Under the pieces are notes generated by a model. It saw nothing but the letters and a program-made list of their open reading frames with translations, had not been told where the DNA came from and made no database searches. A stretch of 22,939 nucleotides of DNA, from positions 1 to 22,939 of the forward strand of contig JAFVAA010000321.1 in NCBI GenBank assembly GCA_017476305.1, read 5' to 3'. Numbering within the stretch: position 1 is the stretch's first letter; every line of letters starts with the position of its first letter. The stretch comes from Lachnospiraceae bacterium. GTDB lineage: Bacteria; Bacillota; Clostridia; Lachnospirales; Lachnospiraceae. Below are positions 15,034 through 22,939 of this stretch, piece after piece. Both the position numbers and the translations under genes were made by a program.

Positions 15034-16407
15034 CTAAATCAGATTCTTCTCTTTCAACTTTCGGATTTCCTGTGCATTACTGGTAGAACCTGTATACATC
15101 TCATACAGGTAAAAGTTCTTTCCAACCCTAATATATTGATCCATTTCCAGCATCAGAAGATCTGCCGGGTCATCGCTCTCTATGTACTTTAATACAAACC
15201 GGTCAAATGCGTTCTTCTTTCTCAGCATAGAAAACCCACACTCATCCAATATCTCGTTTATGCGATCTATGGATATCCGAATCTCACTTCGGGATATGAC
15301 CGAGGAACTGAAATAAAGCAAAAAACAGATTAAAGTCGTCCGGTCTAAATCAAGCTCTCCTCGCAGATATTTTCGTATTGTCGTCTCTCCTTTCCTGCTT
15401 CCCTTTACTCCCTCCTTCTGCTGCAGCTCCCTTATCTTTGCCTGCACAATGACAGCATCCTCTTTCTCCTCACACTCTTTCCGCTGCTTTTTGGACATTA
15501 AAGCTCTGAGATGGTCTGACAGCTTATGTATCTCTTTCTCTGAGAGTTCACGAACATCGACAATATCCTCCAACATTAGTTCTACCCAATCCATGGAAAC
15601 ATATCCGAAAAAATGGGCATTAAACTGTTCGAACAAAGTTCCCGGAGAAAGCGGACACCCCCGCAGCACCTCCATAATCTCATCTGACGGAGTCACTCTC
15701 CGGCGTAGGACAGATTCTGCCTTGATAGGAAGCAGCCCTGCCAGTTCTTCCTGTGTCGGCATGCGTGTCCCAACCTGCCTCATATAAAATGCAATCTTTT
15801 CCATCAAATGATAGTAAAGATATTTACAAAAATAGTACCTCGCCTTTTCGTAGACATCTGTAAATTCATCCATCACACTTGCATAGAACCGAAAGAACTG
15901 ACCATAATCAGATGCCATCTCCTGAAGCCTGTCATTCAGAACCCACGTAATACTTCGTGTCTTCAGTCCATTTTCTGAGTAATCTGAATAGTCTAATACA
16001 TAGGCCTCCAGCTCCCCAAAAGTGATCTGATTATTTTGAAAAAAACGATTCCGTTCTTTCTCGTAATCCCCCCATCCATCCCTTATATTTTCACATACAC
16101 GAAAAACCTTTCTCCATTCTGTATAGGATAATCTATTTGCAAAGGCATAAATCAGGGTACATTCCAGACTATTCCTTGCATAAAGTGGTCTGCAGTCATG
16201 CTCCATCAGTTCTTCATTTAGCTCATCTAGTCCTTCCTGCTCCACAAAAGCCTGTCCAATCAACCGGTACCGAAGCGGCAGATGTGAATTATCTCCCCAA
16301 TGCTCCGATCCGCTCACCTGATCCAAGACCTGATCACCAATATCGGCATAAAATAACTCCTCCATCATGACCTCATACGGCAAATGATTCTCTTTTTTCC
16401 AGAACAT
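15034..16407 (-). CDS. Hypothetical 457-residue protein with a possible HTH-like C-terminal region
   Basis: I do not recognise the family. A strong GGGAGG precedes the ATG. The protein is mostly helical and charged, with no signal or membrane segment, so it should be cytosolic. Residues from about 335 (RKGETTIRKYLRGELDLDRTT) recall the helix-turn-helix region of Xre-like proteins. The following IDRINEILDECGFSML and AFDRFVLKYI recall the segment often found after it. The gene lies 55 bp downstream of the membrane kinase gene and is likely co-transcribed. It could be a substrate or effector of that kinase, possibly a regulator; this is inference. Confidence 0.7.
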   Translation of the reverse strand: MFWKKENHLPYEVMMEELFYADIGDQVLDQVSGSEHWGDNSHLPLRYRLIGQAFVEQEGLDELNEELMEHDCRPLYARNSLECTLIYAFANRLSYTEWRKVFRVCENIRDGWGDYEKERNRFFQNNQITFGELEAYVLDYSDYSENGLKTRSITWVLNDRLQEMASDYGQFFRFYASVMDEFTDVYEKARYYFCKYLYYHLMEKIAFYMRQVGTRMPTQEELAGLLPIKAESVLRRRVTPSDEIMEVLRGCPLSPGTLFEQFNAHFFGYVSMDWVELMLEDIVDVRELSEKEIHKLSDHLRALMSKKQRKECEEKEDAVIVQAKIRELQQKEGVKGSRKGETTIRKYLRGELDLDRTTLICFLLYFSSSVISRSEIRISIDRINEILDECGFSMLRKKNAFDRFVLKYIESDDPADLLMLEMDQYIRVGKNFYLYEMYTGSTSNAQEIRKLKEKNLI

Positions 16408-16462
16408 AATCCCTCCCTTCTATCTCCTGCAGGTACATCCCTACCCTTTTTCCCATCTTCCC

Positions 16463-17527
16463 TCAAAAAACGACAGCAAGGATACCAATGAGAAGGAGCA
16501 CCAATATCAGCCCTATCCATAGGAATAAAGATTTCTTTTTGGGCTTCACTCTTATCCGGGCTTCAAAAGCCATCATCAAATCCGGCATATCACGAAACCT
16601 GTCCGCAACATGTATTGCCAGACCTTTACTGCATATCTCCTCTATTCCCTGCGGAACAGGATACCCTTTTGCCCGCATTGTCTGATACTCATCATAAACC
16701 ACCCTCTGCAGGGAATCCGGCGGCATCTCCCCGGTCACGCATTCATAAAATACAGCCGTTAAAGCATATACATCTGTCCATGTTCCTATTTCATCATTTC
16801 CCGAATACTGCTCGATTGGTGTGTATCCTCTTTTTGCAAAGATTGAAGTGTTTGTAAAGGTATCCTGCGGTATAGTCTTGAAGGCACCAAAATCTAACAG
16901 TACCAGCTTTTCCTCCTTCACCATCATCATATTGGCAGAGCTGATATCACGATGGATAACTCCTTTTTCATGAATCCTTCCCAGGGACTCCATCACCGGA
17001 CACAAAAGCCGGTAGGCTTTTTCCCATGGCAAAGCACCGGACTGTTTCAGATACTCTTTCAGTGTCCTCCCCTCTAAATATTCCGTCACAAGATATGCGG
17101 TATTATTTTCCTCAAAGAAATCCAAGATCTGTACAATCCCCTGTTCTCCCCGAAACTGCATCAAAGCCTTCGCTTCTTCAATAAATCGCTTCTTAGTTTT
17201 TTCATAGTCATCTGTATGTATATCATAAGCGAGTGCTACATCCACAGAGTAACGTACATTCCGTCTGACTATATCTTTGGAATACAGTTCTTTGATTGCA
17301 ACAAGCCTTGCAGTTTGTTCATCATAAGCTTTGTATGTAATTCCAAAGCCTCCTTCACCTAACAATGCCACAACCCTATATACTTGATGCAAAATCGTAC
17401 CATTTTGTAAATGATAGTCCTCCTTTTGATCCTCCATTTCTAGCAGATGTCCACACCGCCTGCATAAAATCCCCCCACCTGATGTACTCAAATTTGTCGC
17501 CCCACAGAATTTACAGTAAATTTGCAT
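16463..17527 (-). CDS. Membrane-anchored Ser/Thr protein kinase with N-terminal zinc ribbon
   Basis: A 354-residue protein. A zinc ribbon (Cys5, Cys8, Cys22, Cys25) is followed by a Hanks-type kinase domain (about 50-310). Its motifs are the glycine loop GEGGFG (57-62), Lys79 in VAIKE, an alpha-C Glu at 117/118, HRDISSAN (His192, Arg193, Asp194, Asn199) and DFG (212-214). The usual HRDxK Lys is replaced by Ser, as in many bacterial relatives. All other catalytic residues are present, so it should be active. A basic patch (KPKKK) precedes a single C-terminal TM helix (about 334-353), placing the kinase on the inner face of the membrane. AGGGAG supports the start. The PP2C at 19390-20634 is the likely antagonist. 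Confidence 0.94.
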   Translation of the reverse strand: MQIYCKFCGATNLSTSGGGILCRRCGHLLEMEDQKEDYHLQNGTILHQVYRVVALLGEGGFGITYKAYDEQTARLVAIKELYSKDIVRRNVRYSVDVALAYDIHTDDYEKTKKRFIEEAKALMQFRGEQGIVQILDFFEENNTAYLVTEYLEGRTLKEYLKQSGALPWEKAYRLLCPVMESLGRIHEKGVIHRDISSANMMMVKEEKLVLLDFGAFKTIPQDTFTNTSIFAKRGYTPIEQYSGNDEIGTWTDVYALTAVFYECVTGEMPPDSLQRVVYDEYQTMRAKGYPVPQGIEEICSKGLAIHVADRFRDMPDLMMAFEARIRVKPKKKSLFLWIGLILVLLLIGILAVVF

Positions 17528-17594
17528 ATATCATTCTCCCTGCCATTGGTAGTTTGATTTATAGCTGATTTTACACTTGTTATCTGCCTCCTTT

Positions 17595-19298
17595 TTACCC
17601 CATTTTTCTTAGTTCGAATGCCTTATTAAATCCATCCGTAGCATATAGCCCGGATGGATGCAAAGATAATTCATCTTCACTAATTACAATATGTAGCTTA
17701 ACATAATCCGTAAGCAAATCCCCATCTGTATTTAAGTACAATGTCTCATCTTCACCAGATCTATCAACCTCGGTATATCCAAACCAGCTCTGTTCTTTTT
17801 CATTATAATAACTATAATCAAATGTTACAGTACGCTCTTCTTCATCTATATCCTTAAATGTTACCGAATACTCAAAAGGAGCATCTGTTACCTTCCAACT
17901 TCCTAATAATTCTTCTTTTGGTACTAAATTATCATCCATACTATCAAGCTTTATATCCCAGTTATCCGTATAATTCTCTAACCCAGATGCAGTAATCTTT
18001 ACAGAATATCTTTTTTCTACCAAATCAAAATCTCCCACCCGACACTGCACTTGATATATGCACTGATAAAATTTCATGCCTTCATAGGACATTATCATAT
18101 TTTCTTCTTTAGATAAATCCGTAAAAGAACATTCTTCTCCTACCTCATCATTTATAATCTTCATAATATTTTTTTCCAATAATTCATACTGTTCTTCTTT
18201 ATTCAATAAAGTATTAGATTGTTTTGCTTTATATATAATGTCAGCATCTGTTTCAATCATCCATGACCGATTTTCATTTTTTGCAAATGGACTTGAAATC
18301 TCTCCGCCACCTCTATAAAGTTTCCATATCGAAGCATCTCCCATTATCACCACCTTTTGGTTCTTTTTCCAGTTATAAAACAGCAGATGCCCGGCTTCAC
18401 TCACCGAAGCGGGAATTTCAATTTCACTAATATCTGCACACCCTGCGAAAGCATAAGAGCCGATCACATTAAGCTGTTCACAATCCTTTAGATTAATTTT
18501 CTTTATCTTTTTACAACCCATAAAAGCACCAGCACCAATTGTATGAAGATTGCTGCAATTCTCTATACTGATTTCTTCTAAGCCTGTACAATCTTTAAAC
18601 ACACTATCACCCAAACTATCTAAGGAAGCACCTTTCGCAAATTCTACCTTTGATAACAACATACATATTTCAAAAACCGATTCCTCAATTTCCTTTACAC
18701 CTTTCCCAATATACACCTCTTGCAGAAGTGTAGCCTCCTTAAATGCTCGCTTTTCAATAACTGTTACATTTTTTCCAATACCTACAGATTGAATATTGGA
18801 TTCTTTGAATGCCTCTGACTTGATTTTCGTTACCGGAATTCCTTGATAAGAATTCGGAATCAAAACTTCTGTATCCACTCCACTATATCCGGTTACAACA
18901 TAAGAACCTTTATCCTGAGTGAATTCTAATCCTTCTGTCCCATTCTCTGATTTTTCTATTTTTCTTTCCCAGGAATGTGTATTGTCCACAAATAACTTAG
19001 AAATCAAAAAAACTGCTACTATGATGAATGCAAAAATTCCAACAGGTATCACAATTCTCTTAGATAATTTATTTCCTGATTTATAATTCTTCTGGAATTG
19101 TTGCTGTCCATAACCAGATTGCCCCAGGCTCTGCTGCACATTTTTCTGTTGAATTTTCTTTCCCATATTATTGTTAATTTGCTTTTGTTGACTTTGTTTC
19201 CTATATGTTTGAGTTACCTTTAGTGCTTTTTTACATCTCTTACAAACAGTTGCCGTATCAGAATTCATCGCCCCACAGTATGTACAGTTCTTCGCCAT
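17595..19298 (-). CDS. Zinc-ribbon, single-TM, BspA-type LRR protein
   Basis: A 567-residue protein. N-terminal zinc ribbon (Cys5, Cys8, Cys19, Cys22), then a Gln/Lys-rich linker, one TM helix (about 82-103) and a large domain probably outside the cell. That domain has BspA-type LRR_5 repeats (for example IPNSYQGIPVTKIKSEAF, VTVIEKRAF, VKEIEESVF). A C-terminal beta region (LLGSWKVTDAPFEYSVTF) is lipocalin-like at best. I prefer the ATG at 19298 to the GTG at 19307; the ribosome site is weak for both. The same ribbon-plus-TM layout occurs in the next gene's kinase, so the two may act as a receptor/kinase pair. Repeat R1 forms its upstream region. Confidence 0.88.
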   Translation of the reverse strand: MAKNCTYCGAMNSDTATVCKRCKKALKVTQTYRKQSQQKQINNNMGKKIQQKNVQQSLGQSGYGQQQFQKNYKSGNKLSKRIVIPVGIFAFIIVAVFLISKLFVDNTHSWERKIEKSENGTEGLEFTQDKGSYVVTGYSGVDTEVLIPNSYQGIPVTKIKSEAFKESNIQSVGIGKNVTVIEKRAFKEATLLQEVYIGKGVKEIEESVFEICMLLSKVEFAKGASLDSLGDSVFKDCTGLEEISIENCSNLHTIGAGAFMGCKKIKKINLKDCEQLNVIGSYAFAGCADISEIEIPASVSEAGHLLFYNWKKNQKVVIMGDASIWKLYRGGGEISSPFAKNENRSWMIETDADIIYKAKQSNTLLNKEEQYELLEKNIMKIINDEVGEECSFTDLSKEENMIMSYEGMKFYQCIYQVQCRVGDFDLVEKRYSVKITASGLENYTDNWDIKLDSMDDNLVPKEELLGSWKVTDAPFEYSVTFKDIDEEERTVTFDYSYYNEKEQSWFGYTEVDRSGEDETLYLNTDGDLLTDYVKLHIVISEDELSLHPSGLYATDGFNKAFELRKMG

Positions 19299-19315
19299 CT
19301 TAATCACTCACTTTC

Positions 19316-19380
19316 ATCTTAGTATCTGTTCTCTATCGTGTCTGTTTCATTCTATCAATATAAAAGCAGCTATTTTCATA
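19316..19380 (-). repeat. Dispersed repeat R1, copy 2
   Basis: Counterpart of 12222-12287. It fills most of the gap between the PP2C stop codon and the LRR gene start. Position and conservation suggest a promoter or leader of the LRR gene. Confidence 0.7.
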
Positions 19381-19389
19381 AAGGATTTT

Positions 19390-20634
19390 TTAATCCCCCT
19401 CCCCATGTCGTTTTTTTAGTAGCCATGGAAGGACTTTCCTCCATATGCCATTATTAGAATCCTCTTTTTGAATCAACTCTTCCCCATTGATTTCAAAATT
19501 CTCTCTTTGATCCAATCTTTCCTCGCTGATTTTATCATCCTGAGTATTGATTTCTATTTTATCTTCCGTAAATAGCGGATCATCCGGTGGAATCTCTGGC
19601 ATAGGACGACCATATAGCAACGCATCATAACACTCCTGCCTCCATACCCAGTTCGGATCCTTGTAATACTGTACAGGCTGTGATTGAACATCGGATTTCT
19701 CATTCATTAAAAGAACAACACTTTTATCATCTTTAATGTTTGCAACAGCCCAAACCATATAGTAATGGCTTTCAATAGATTCCATCACCATTTCCAGTTC
19801 TTCCTTTGCCATCATCTTCTCATATGCCGCTAAAATGCATTGCTTAAAGTCAGCCTCGTCCTCCTCCGTCAAATCTCCCTGCAAAAAGGTATCCATAAAT
19901 ACGTGTTCCGGTTTATCCTCATTATTTTTAACCTCTATTTTTTTAATCTTTTCATTCTGATATACTGCATTAGGATTCATAAAGAATTCTGCAGCAGTAA
20001 TATACACTTGATCCTTTTTAAAATTTCCTGTTGCAAGTATCTCTCTATCTGGCGGTAAATTTACCAGAACAGGCTGAAATACACCATCTAACATTCCATC
20101 CGTCACCAACATTACTGACACTGCATCATGTACTACACCAGAATCCCACGAATCTTTTCCGGCTCTGAGCGGTCGCACAGATACGCCATCTTCGCCCTTT
20201 TGCCTGGTAGTAATCGCTTCAATTCTTCCATCTGTGTATTTGACAAGAATGCCACCATCTCCTGCATGACAAAAAACTACAGTCTCTCCATCATAGATAA
20301 CCGCAGAAAGTGTAGTATCACAATCTCCCTCACCTGCTCCACGTTCCCTGATATACTGATCTATCTGTTCCAAAGCCTCAGTATAACCCTCTGATAAAAC
20401 ATCCTGAATATCGTCAAAGGAGCTATCCTTGGTAATATGTTCATCACAGTATTTAAAAAGACCATTCACAGCCATAGTTGAGCCAACGTCCGCAAAGGGT
20501 GCACTGCCCACACCATCTGCCACAATCCCCAGATAATGACCGGATGAAATACACTCTACCATACTTGCATCCTGACATTTAATACCTCGTTCAATATGCC
20601 CTTTTCCCTGAATTGAAAAATTATCTTTTATCAT
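19390..20634 (-). CDS. PP2C-family Ser/Thr protein phosphatase
   Basis: A 414-residue protein with GGAGG before the ATG. PP2C metal-binding motifs are in order: Asp22, VADGVGS with Asp40/Gly41, CDTTLSAVIYDG and AGDGG (Gly125-Asp126-Gly127), LVTDGMLD (Asp179/Gly180), and a final DDKS. It should dephosphorylate Ser/Thr in a Mn/Mg-dependent way, reversing the kinases of this locus. A long C-terminal extension contains NWVWRQECYDALLYGRPMP, then an acidic linker and a basic end (LPWLLKKRHGEGD). There is no TM segment. It corresponds to the YegK-like member of the TerY-P triad. It follows the vWA gene by about 100 bp, a gap that contains a vWA remnant. Confidence 0.95.
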   Translation of the reverse strand: MIKDNFSIQGKGHIERGIKCQDASMVECISSGHYLGIVADGVGSAPFADVGSTMAVNGLFKYCDEHITKDSSFDDIQDVLSEGYTEALEQIDQYIRERGAGEGDCDTTLSAVIYDGETVVFCHAGDGGILVKYTDGRIEAITTRQKGEDGVSVRPLRAGKDSWDSGVVHDAVSVMLVTDGMLDGVFQPVLVNLPPDREILATGNFKKDQVYITAAEFFMNPNAVYQNEKIKKIEVKNNEDKPEHVFMDTFLQGDLTEEDEADFKQCILAAYEKMMAKEELEMVMESIESHYYMVWAVANIKDDKSVVLLMNEKSDVQSQPVQYYKDPNWVWRQECYDALLYGRPMPEIPPDDPLFTEDKIEINTQDDKISEERLDQRENFEINGEELIQKEDSNNGIWRKVLPWLLKKRHGEGD

Positions 20635-20673
20635 GCAGAGACCTCCAATTTCAATTTTCTACCAAATACACTA

Positions 20674-20736
20674 CTACCAATCTGCATCAATCTTTCTGCC
20701 ATTTACTGCTTTTCTCATATTATCAAACAATTCATC
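20674..20736 (-). pseudogene. Remnant of a second vWA gene (C-terminal tail)
   Basis: In the frame offset from the vWA gene, the minus strand reads DELFDNMRKAVNGRKIDADW and a stop. This matches the last residues of the intact vWA protein (PENARKAVKDRTIDEDW). The similarity begins a few codons inside the vWA end and has no start codon of its own. It is best explained as the tail left after deletion of most of a tandem vWA paralogue. Confidence 0.65.
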
Positions 20737-21466
20737 AATCCCAATCTTCATCTATCGTCCTATCTTTCACCGCTTTCCTTGCATTCTCCGGCAATATTCC
20801 AAAGTCTACATGCTCACCAACTTGTGATTGTGAAATACAAGCCATACTTTCGCTAAACCAATCAAATATGCCACTAAAATCCTGATCCCGCAATTCCAGG
20901 ACACGTTTTGTCAGTTTAAACAGTTCATCCGAATCATAATCATCTATCCCAAGTGCCCAAAAAGATAATCGTCCATGTGAACCCTTTGCCTCTTCCTCAT
21001 GGATCCTGTCTGCCGCCTTCTGCATATCATCCTCCGTGCTGGTCGATAGTCCATCAGTAATCATAATAATCCACGGCTTATGGCATGGCGTTCCCAAAGA
21101 ATGATACATATTCGTTCTTCGTTTTACTAAATCAATCGCTGTCTGTATGCCCTGTGCCATATCGGTCATTCCATCTGCCTCTAAATCCGGTGTGGGCATC
21201 TGATCTATCGGAACAAAATCACTAATCACATCCACTTGTGAATTAAAAGCAATCAATGCCACATCTACTCTGTTTCTTGCAATCGGATCTGCAGTTACAC
21301 TGTCCTTGAACCTCTTAATCCCCTCATTTAAGCTGTCTATGGCTCTGTTCCCCACTCCCATTGATTGTGATGTGTCGAGAAGCAATGCACATGCCAAATG
21401 CGGCTCTCCAAAAGAATTAATCATCTTATCCTTTAAAATTCGATCCATGCTCAGTTGTTCACTCAT
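20735..21466 (-). CDS. TerY/YegL-like von Willebrand factor A protein
   Basis: A 243-residue protein from the ATG at 21466, preceded by GGAGGAA; the ATG five codons upstream overlaps that site. The vWA domain has a complete MIDAS: DTSQS (Asp31, Ser33, Ser35), Thr101 (DGMTDMAQGI) and Asp138 (ITDG). Family signatures include RVDVALIAFNSQV and HKPWIIMITDGLST. TerY-like vWA proteins are cytosolic metal-dependent interaction modules, known to be encoded with a PP2C and a kinase. It lies between the YegI-like kinase and PP2C genes and probably scaffolds or regulates them. An inverted repeat upstream may control it. Confidence 0.93.
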   Translation of the reverse strand: MSEQLSMDRILKDKMINSFGEPHLACALLLDTSQSMGVGNRAIDSLNEGIKRFKDSVTADPIARNRVDVALIAFNSQVDVISDFVPIDQMPTPDLEADGMTDMAQGIQTAIDLVKRRTNMYHSLGTPCHKPWIIMITDGLSTSTEDDMQKAADRIHEEEAKGSHGRLSFWALGIDDYDSDELFKLTKRVLELRDQDFSGIFDWFSESMACISQSQVGEHVDFGILPENARKAVKDRTIDEDWD

Positions 21467-21520
21467 TTTTTCTTCCTCCATTTTCTGTAAATTTATTTGT
21501 TTAAATTTTTATAATATAAC

Positions 21521-21559
21521 TATAGTAAACAACAAATTATTTTTGTGTCATTTACTATA
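21521..21559 (-). promoter_or_regulatory. Inverted repeat and possible promoter before the vWA gene
   Basis: TATAGTAAA (21521-21529) and TTTACTATA (21551-21559) are perfect inverted arms 21 bp apart in a 144-bp AT-rich gap. TATAAA-type -10 sequences lie just downstream on the minus strand. It could be a dyad operator or an mRNA hairpin. The absence of a good -35 keeps the promoter call weak. Confidence 0.45.
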
Positions 21560-21610
21560 AAAATTTGAAACCAATCTCTAAAGCATATCCATATTTCAAG
21601 TAAAGAAATA

Positions 21611-22939
21611 TTATAAAGTTTCGCATAAGCATACATGACGATGCCCTTTCAAAGCTGACTTTTCAGTCTCAAAGCAAAACCATCCTGAATCTGATTTTGC
21701 CCATACATATTGTTTTTTGTGTTTCTCTATTATTTTTCGTTTACCCATGGCAGCTGTATAAAAATATGTTTGCTTATCACCTTTATGTATCCATGTAAAA
21801 GAACCATTTTCCCATCCATCGAAATATGTTCCTTTAATGACATCACCGGCATAATTACTGTAAGTGCTACTTTGGAAAAATTCCACCGTACATGCTCCAT
21901 TCATATAGCCATCTCTAAATCCTCCAATCACGGCACATTCGTCGTCCACATAGATTCCATCTCCAAAAGGCTTGCCATTTTTGAAACTTCCATGATACAT
22001 GTATTGAAAGCCCCTATGCTCCCAATCAAAGACAAAAACACTTCCTCTTCCATCCAAAATCCTATCTTCCCAAGTGCCATCCTTTACATAATAAATATTT
22101 TCCAGTCCAGTGATATTCTTTGATGAAGTCACAATTTTATCTGCTATGCTAACAACTTCCTGATAATTATGATTTTCAACTGCAGCAACCATCTCATCAA
22201 ATTTCTGACTATATCCTAAAAAAGCCATCTGTTTAACAAACGCATTGTCCGATGGAAAATCTACATTTAACGGCACTATTTCCGGTACCGTTTTTGGCTC
22301 TGGCCTTGGTTCCGGTCTTGATTTTAATTCTACTGGTTGTGCAAACATATTACATAATGGACATTTATGTAAATGGTTAAAATAGAAATGATTCATCTTC
22401 TTTTTACAACGTGTTATATGATTCCAAGCCTCTCCCAAAGCATTCACCCATTCTATGGCAGAAGCTCTCTTCTTTGACTCCATATAGCCATCCCTGAATG
22501 TCCTAATAAATAAATTTCTAATCGTTATCGGCAATGTTTCAAACTTCGGTGCATATAACGGTGGTATGATTCCAGGTCTTGTTTCATAAAAAACACAGAA
22601 TCCTTCTTTGATATTCTCTACAGGCTGAGGTGCTACCACAGAATCTTCATATCCTCCCGGCAACATTTGTCTGATGTTGCTAATAGACGGATTGATTTCT
22701 CTCGCACAGGCAAAAGGATGACATCCATTCATAAGCAGCTGAAAAATATGTACTGCTAATGCAAACAGGTCAGTTTCCCTTGTATATGATGGAAGTGGAA
22801 CATTTCGCAAAGTCATGGTCCTATTCATCTTCTTTTGTAATTCAGGCGCAATATATTCTCCCCGGCCAACTTCACAACGATAAGTTTTTCCCTTCGCAGT
22901 AAAATGATAGGAATCCGTATCTACTAATGTCACACGGAA
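21611..22939 (-). CDS. YegI-like Ser/Thr kinase with MORN-like repeats (5' end cut by window edge)
   Basis: 442 C-terminal residues are visible; the frame is open to the window edge (FRVTLVDTDS...), so the ATP-binding lobe lies outside. VDTDS stands where DFG is expected, followed by VGRGEYIAPELQ (activation segment and APE), TDLFALAVHIFQLL and a conserved Arg in SKKRASAIEWVNAL. A Cys/His cluster (TRCKK, NHFYFNHLHKCPLC) likely binds zinc and is typical of YegI/TerY-P kinases. A Pro/Glu linker leads to MORN-like repeats (YHGSFKNGKPFGDGIY, IGGFRDGYMNGA, IKGTYFDGWENGSF). It is probably cytosolic. It heads the visible part of the signalling block, with the vWA gene next. Confidence 0.88.
   Translation of the reverse strand, partial: FRVTLVDTDSYHFTAKGKTYRCEVGRGEYIAPELQKKMNRTMTLRNVPLPSYTRETDLFALAVHIFQLLMNGCHPFACAREINPSISNIRQMLPGGYEDSVVAPQPVENIKEGFCVFYETRPGIIPPLYAPKFETLPITIRNLFIRTFRDGYMESKKRASAIEWVNALGEAWNHITRCKKKMNHFYFNHLHKCPLCNMFAQPVELKSRPEPRPEPKTVPEIVPLNVDFPSDNAFVKQMAFLGYSQKFDEMVAAVENHNYQEVVSIADKIVTSSKNITGLENIYYVKDGTWEDRILDGRGSVFVFDWEHRGFQYMYHGSFKNGKPFGDGIYVDDECAVIGGFRDGYMNGACTVEFFQSSTYSNYAGDVIKGTYFDGWENGSFTWIHKGDKQTYFYTAAMGKRKIIEKHKKQYVWAKSDSGWFCFETEKSALKGHRHVCLCETL

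Noticed and set aside
19383..19396. Possible terminator after the PP2C gene (GGATT/AATCC)
   Set aside because: The stem is only 5 bp, it overlaps the stop codon and no T-tract follows.

Overview
The window looks like low-GC Firmicute DNA, most likely Lachnospiraceae or a close clostridial relative. This is inferred from the AT-rich codon use, strong AGGAGG-type ribosome binding sites, and the protein families present (FIST-sensor histidine kinase, Rpn/PD-(D/E)XK nuclease-like proteins, BspA-type LRR, DUF1186/SEC-C). Every gene I accept is on the minus strand, so the locus reads from high to low coordinates. The first gene (at 22939) and the last (at 1) are both cut by the window edges.

Upstream block, 22939 to about 15034: a phospho-signalling module. 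It holds the C-terminal part of a YegI-like Ser/Thr kinase with a zinc-binding segment and MORN-like repeats, a TerY/YegL-like vWA protein, a PP2C phosphatase, a zinc-ribbon/TM/LRR protein, a second kinase with an N-terminal zinc ribbon and a C-terminal membrane anchor, and an unrecognised 457-aa protein. Kinase, vWA and PP2C together match the known TerY-P (YegI-YegK-YegL) triad. A frameshifted second copy of the vWA C-terminal tail lies just after the vWA gene, so a tandem vWA paralogue has probably been lost.

Middle block, 14924 to 9020: the envelope side. It holds a small membrane protein, a W/C-repeat 'flower'-like protein with a C-terminal TM segment, a GLUG-repeat lipoprotein, a secreted CHAP-domain protein with two Fn3-like modules, and another lipoprotein. 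Two families of imperfect intergenic repeats and a degraded copy of the flower gene show that this block grew by duplication and decay. A clear rho-independent terminator follows the CHAP gene.

Downstream block, 8870 to 5853: an unrecognised 440-aa repeat protein, an ADP-ribosylglycohydrolase with a C-terminal tail of four YASP-type motifs, and a radical SAM/SPASM protein with an in-frame internal deletion. The repeated tail beside a SPASM enzyme resembles a RiPP-like substrate/maturase pair, and is the most speculative lead in the window. Below 5530 lie an Rpn-like nuclease gene, two small ORFs, structured intergenic DNA, a DUF1186/SEC-C protein and a FIST-histidine kinase.

A reasonable overall reading, which is inference, is an accessory signalling locus. 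In it, cytosolic Ser/Thr phosphorylation and perhaps ADP-ribosylation reversal are coupled to surface lipoproteins and a peptidoglycan hydrolase. No tRNA, rRNA, CRISPR array or intact insertion sequence was seen.
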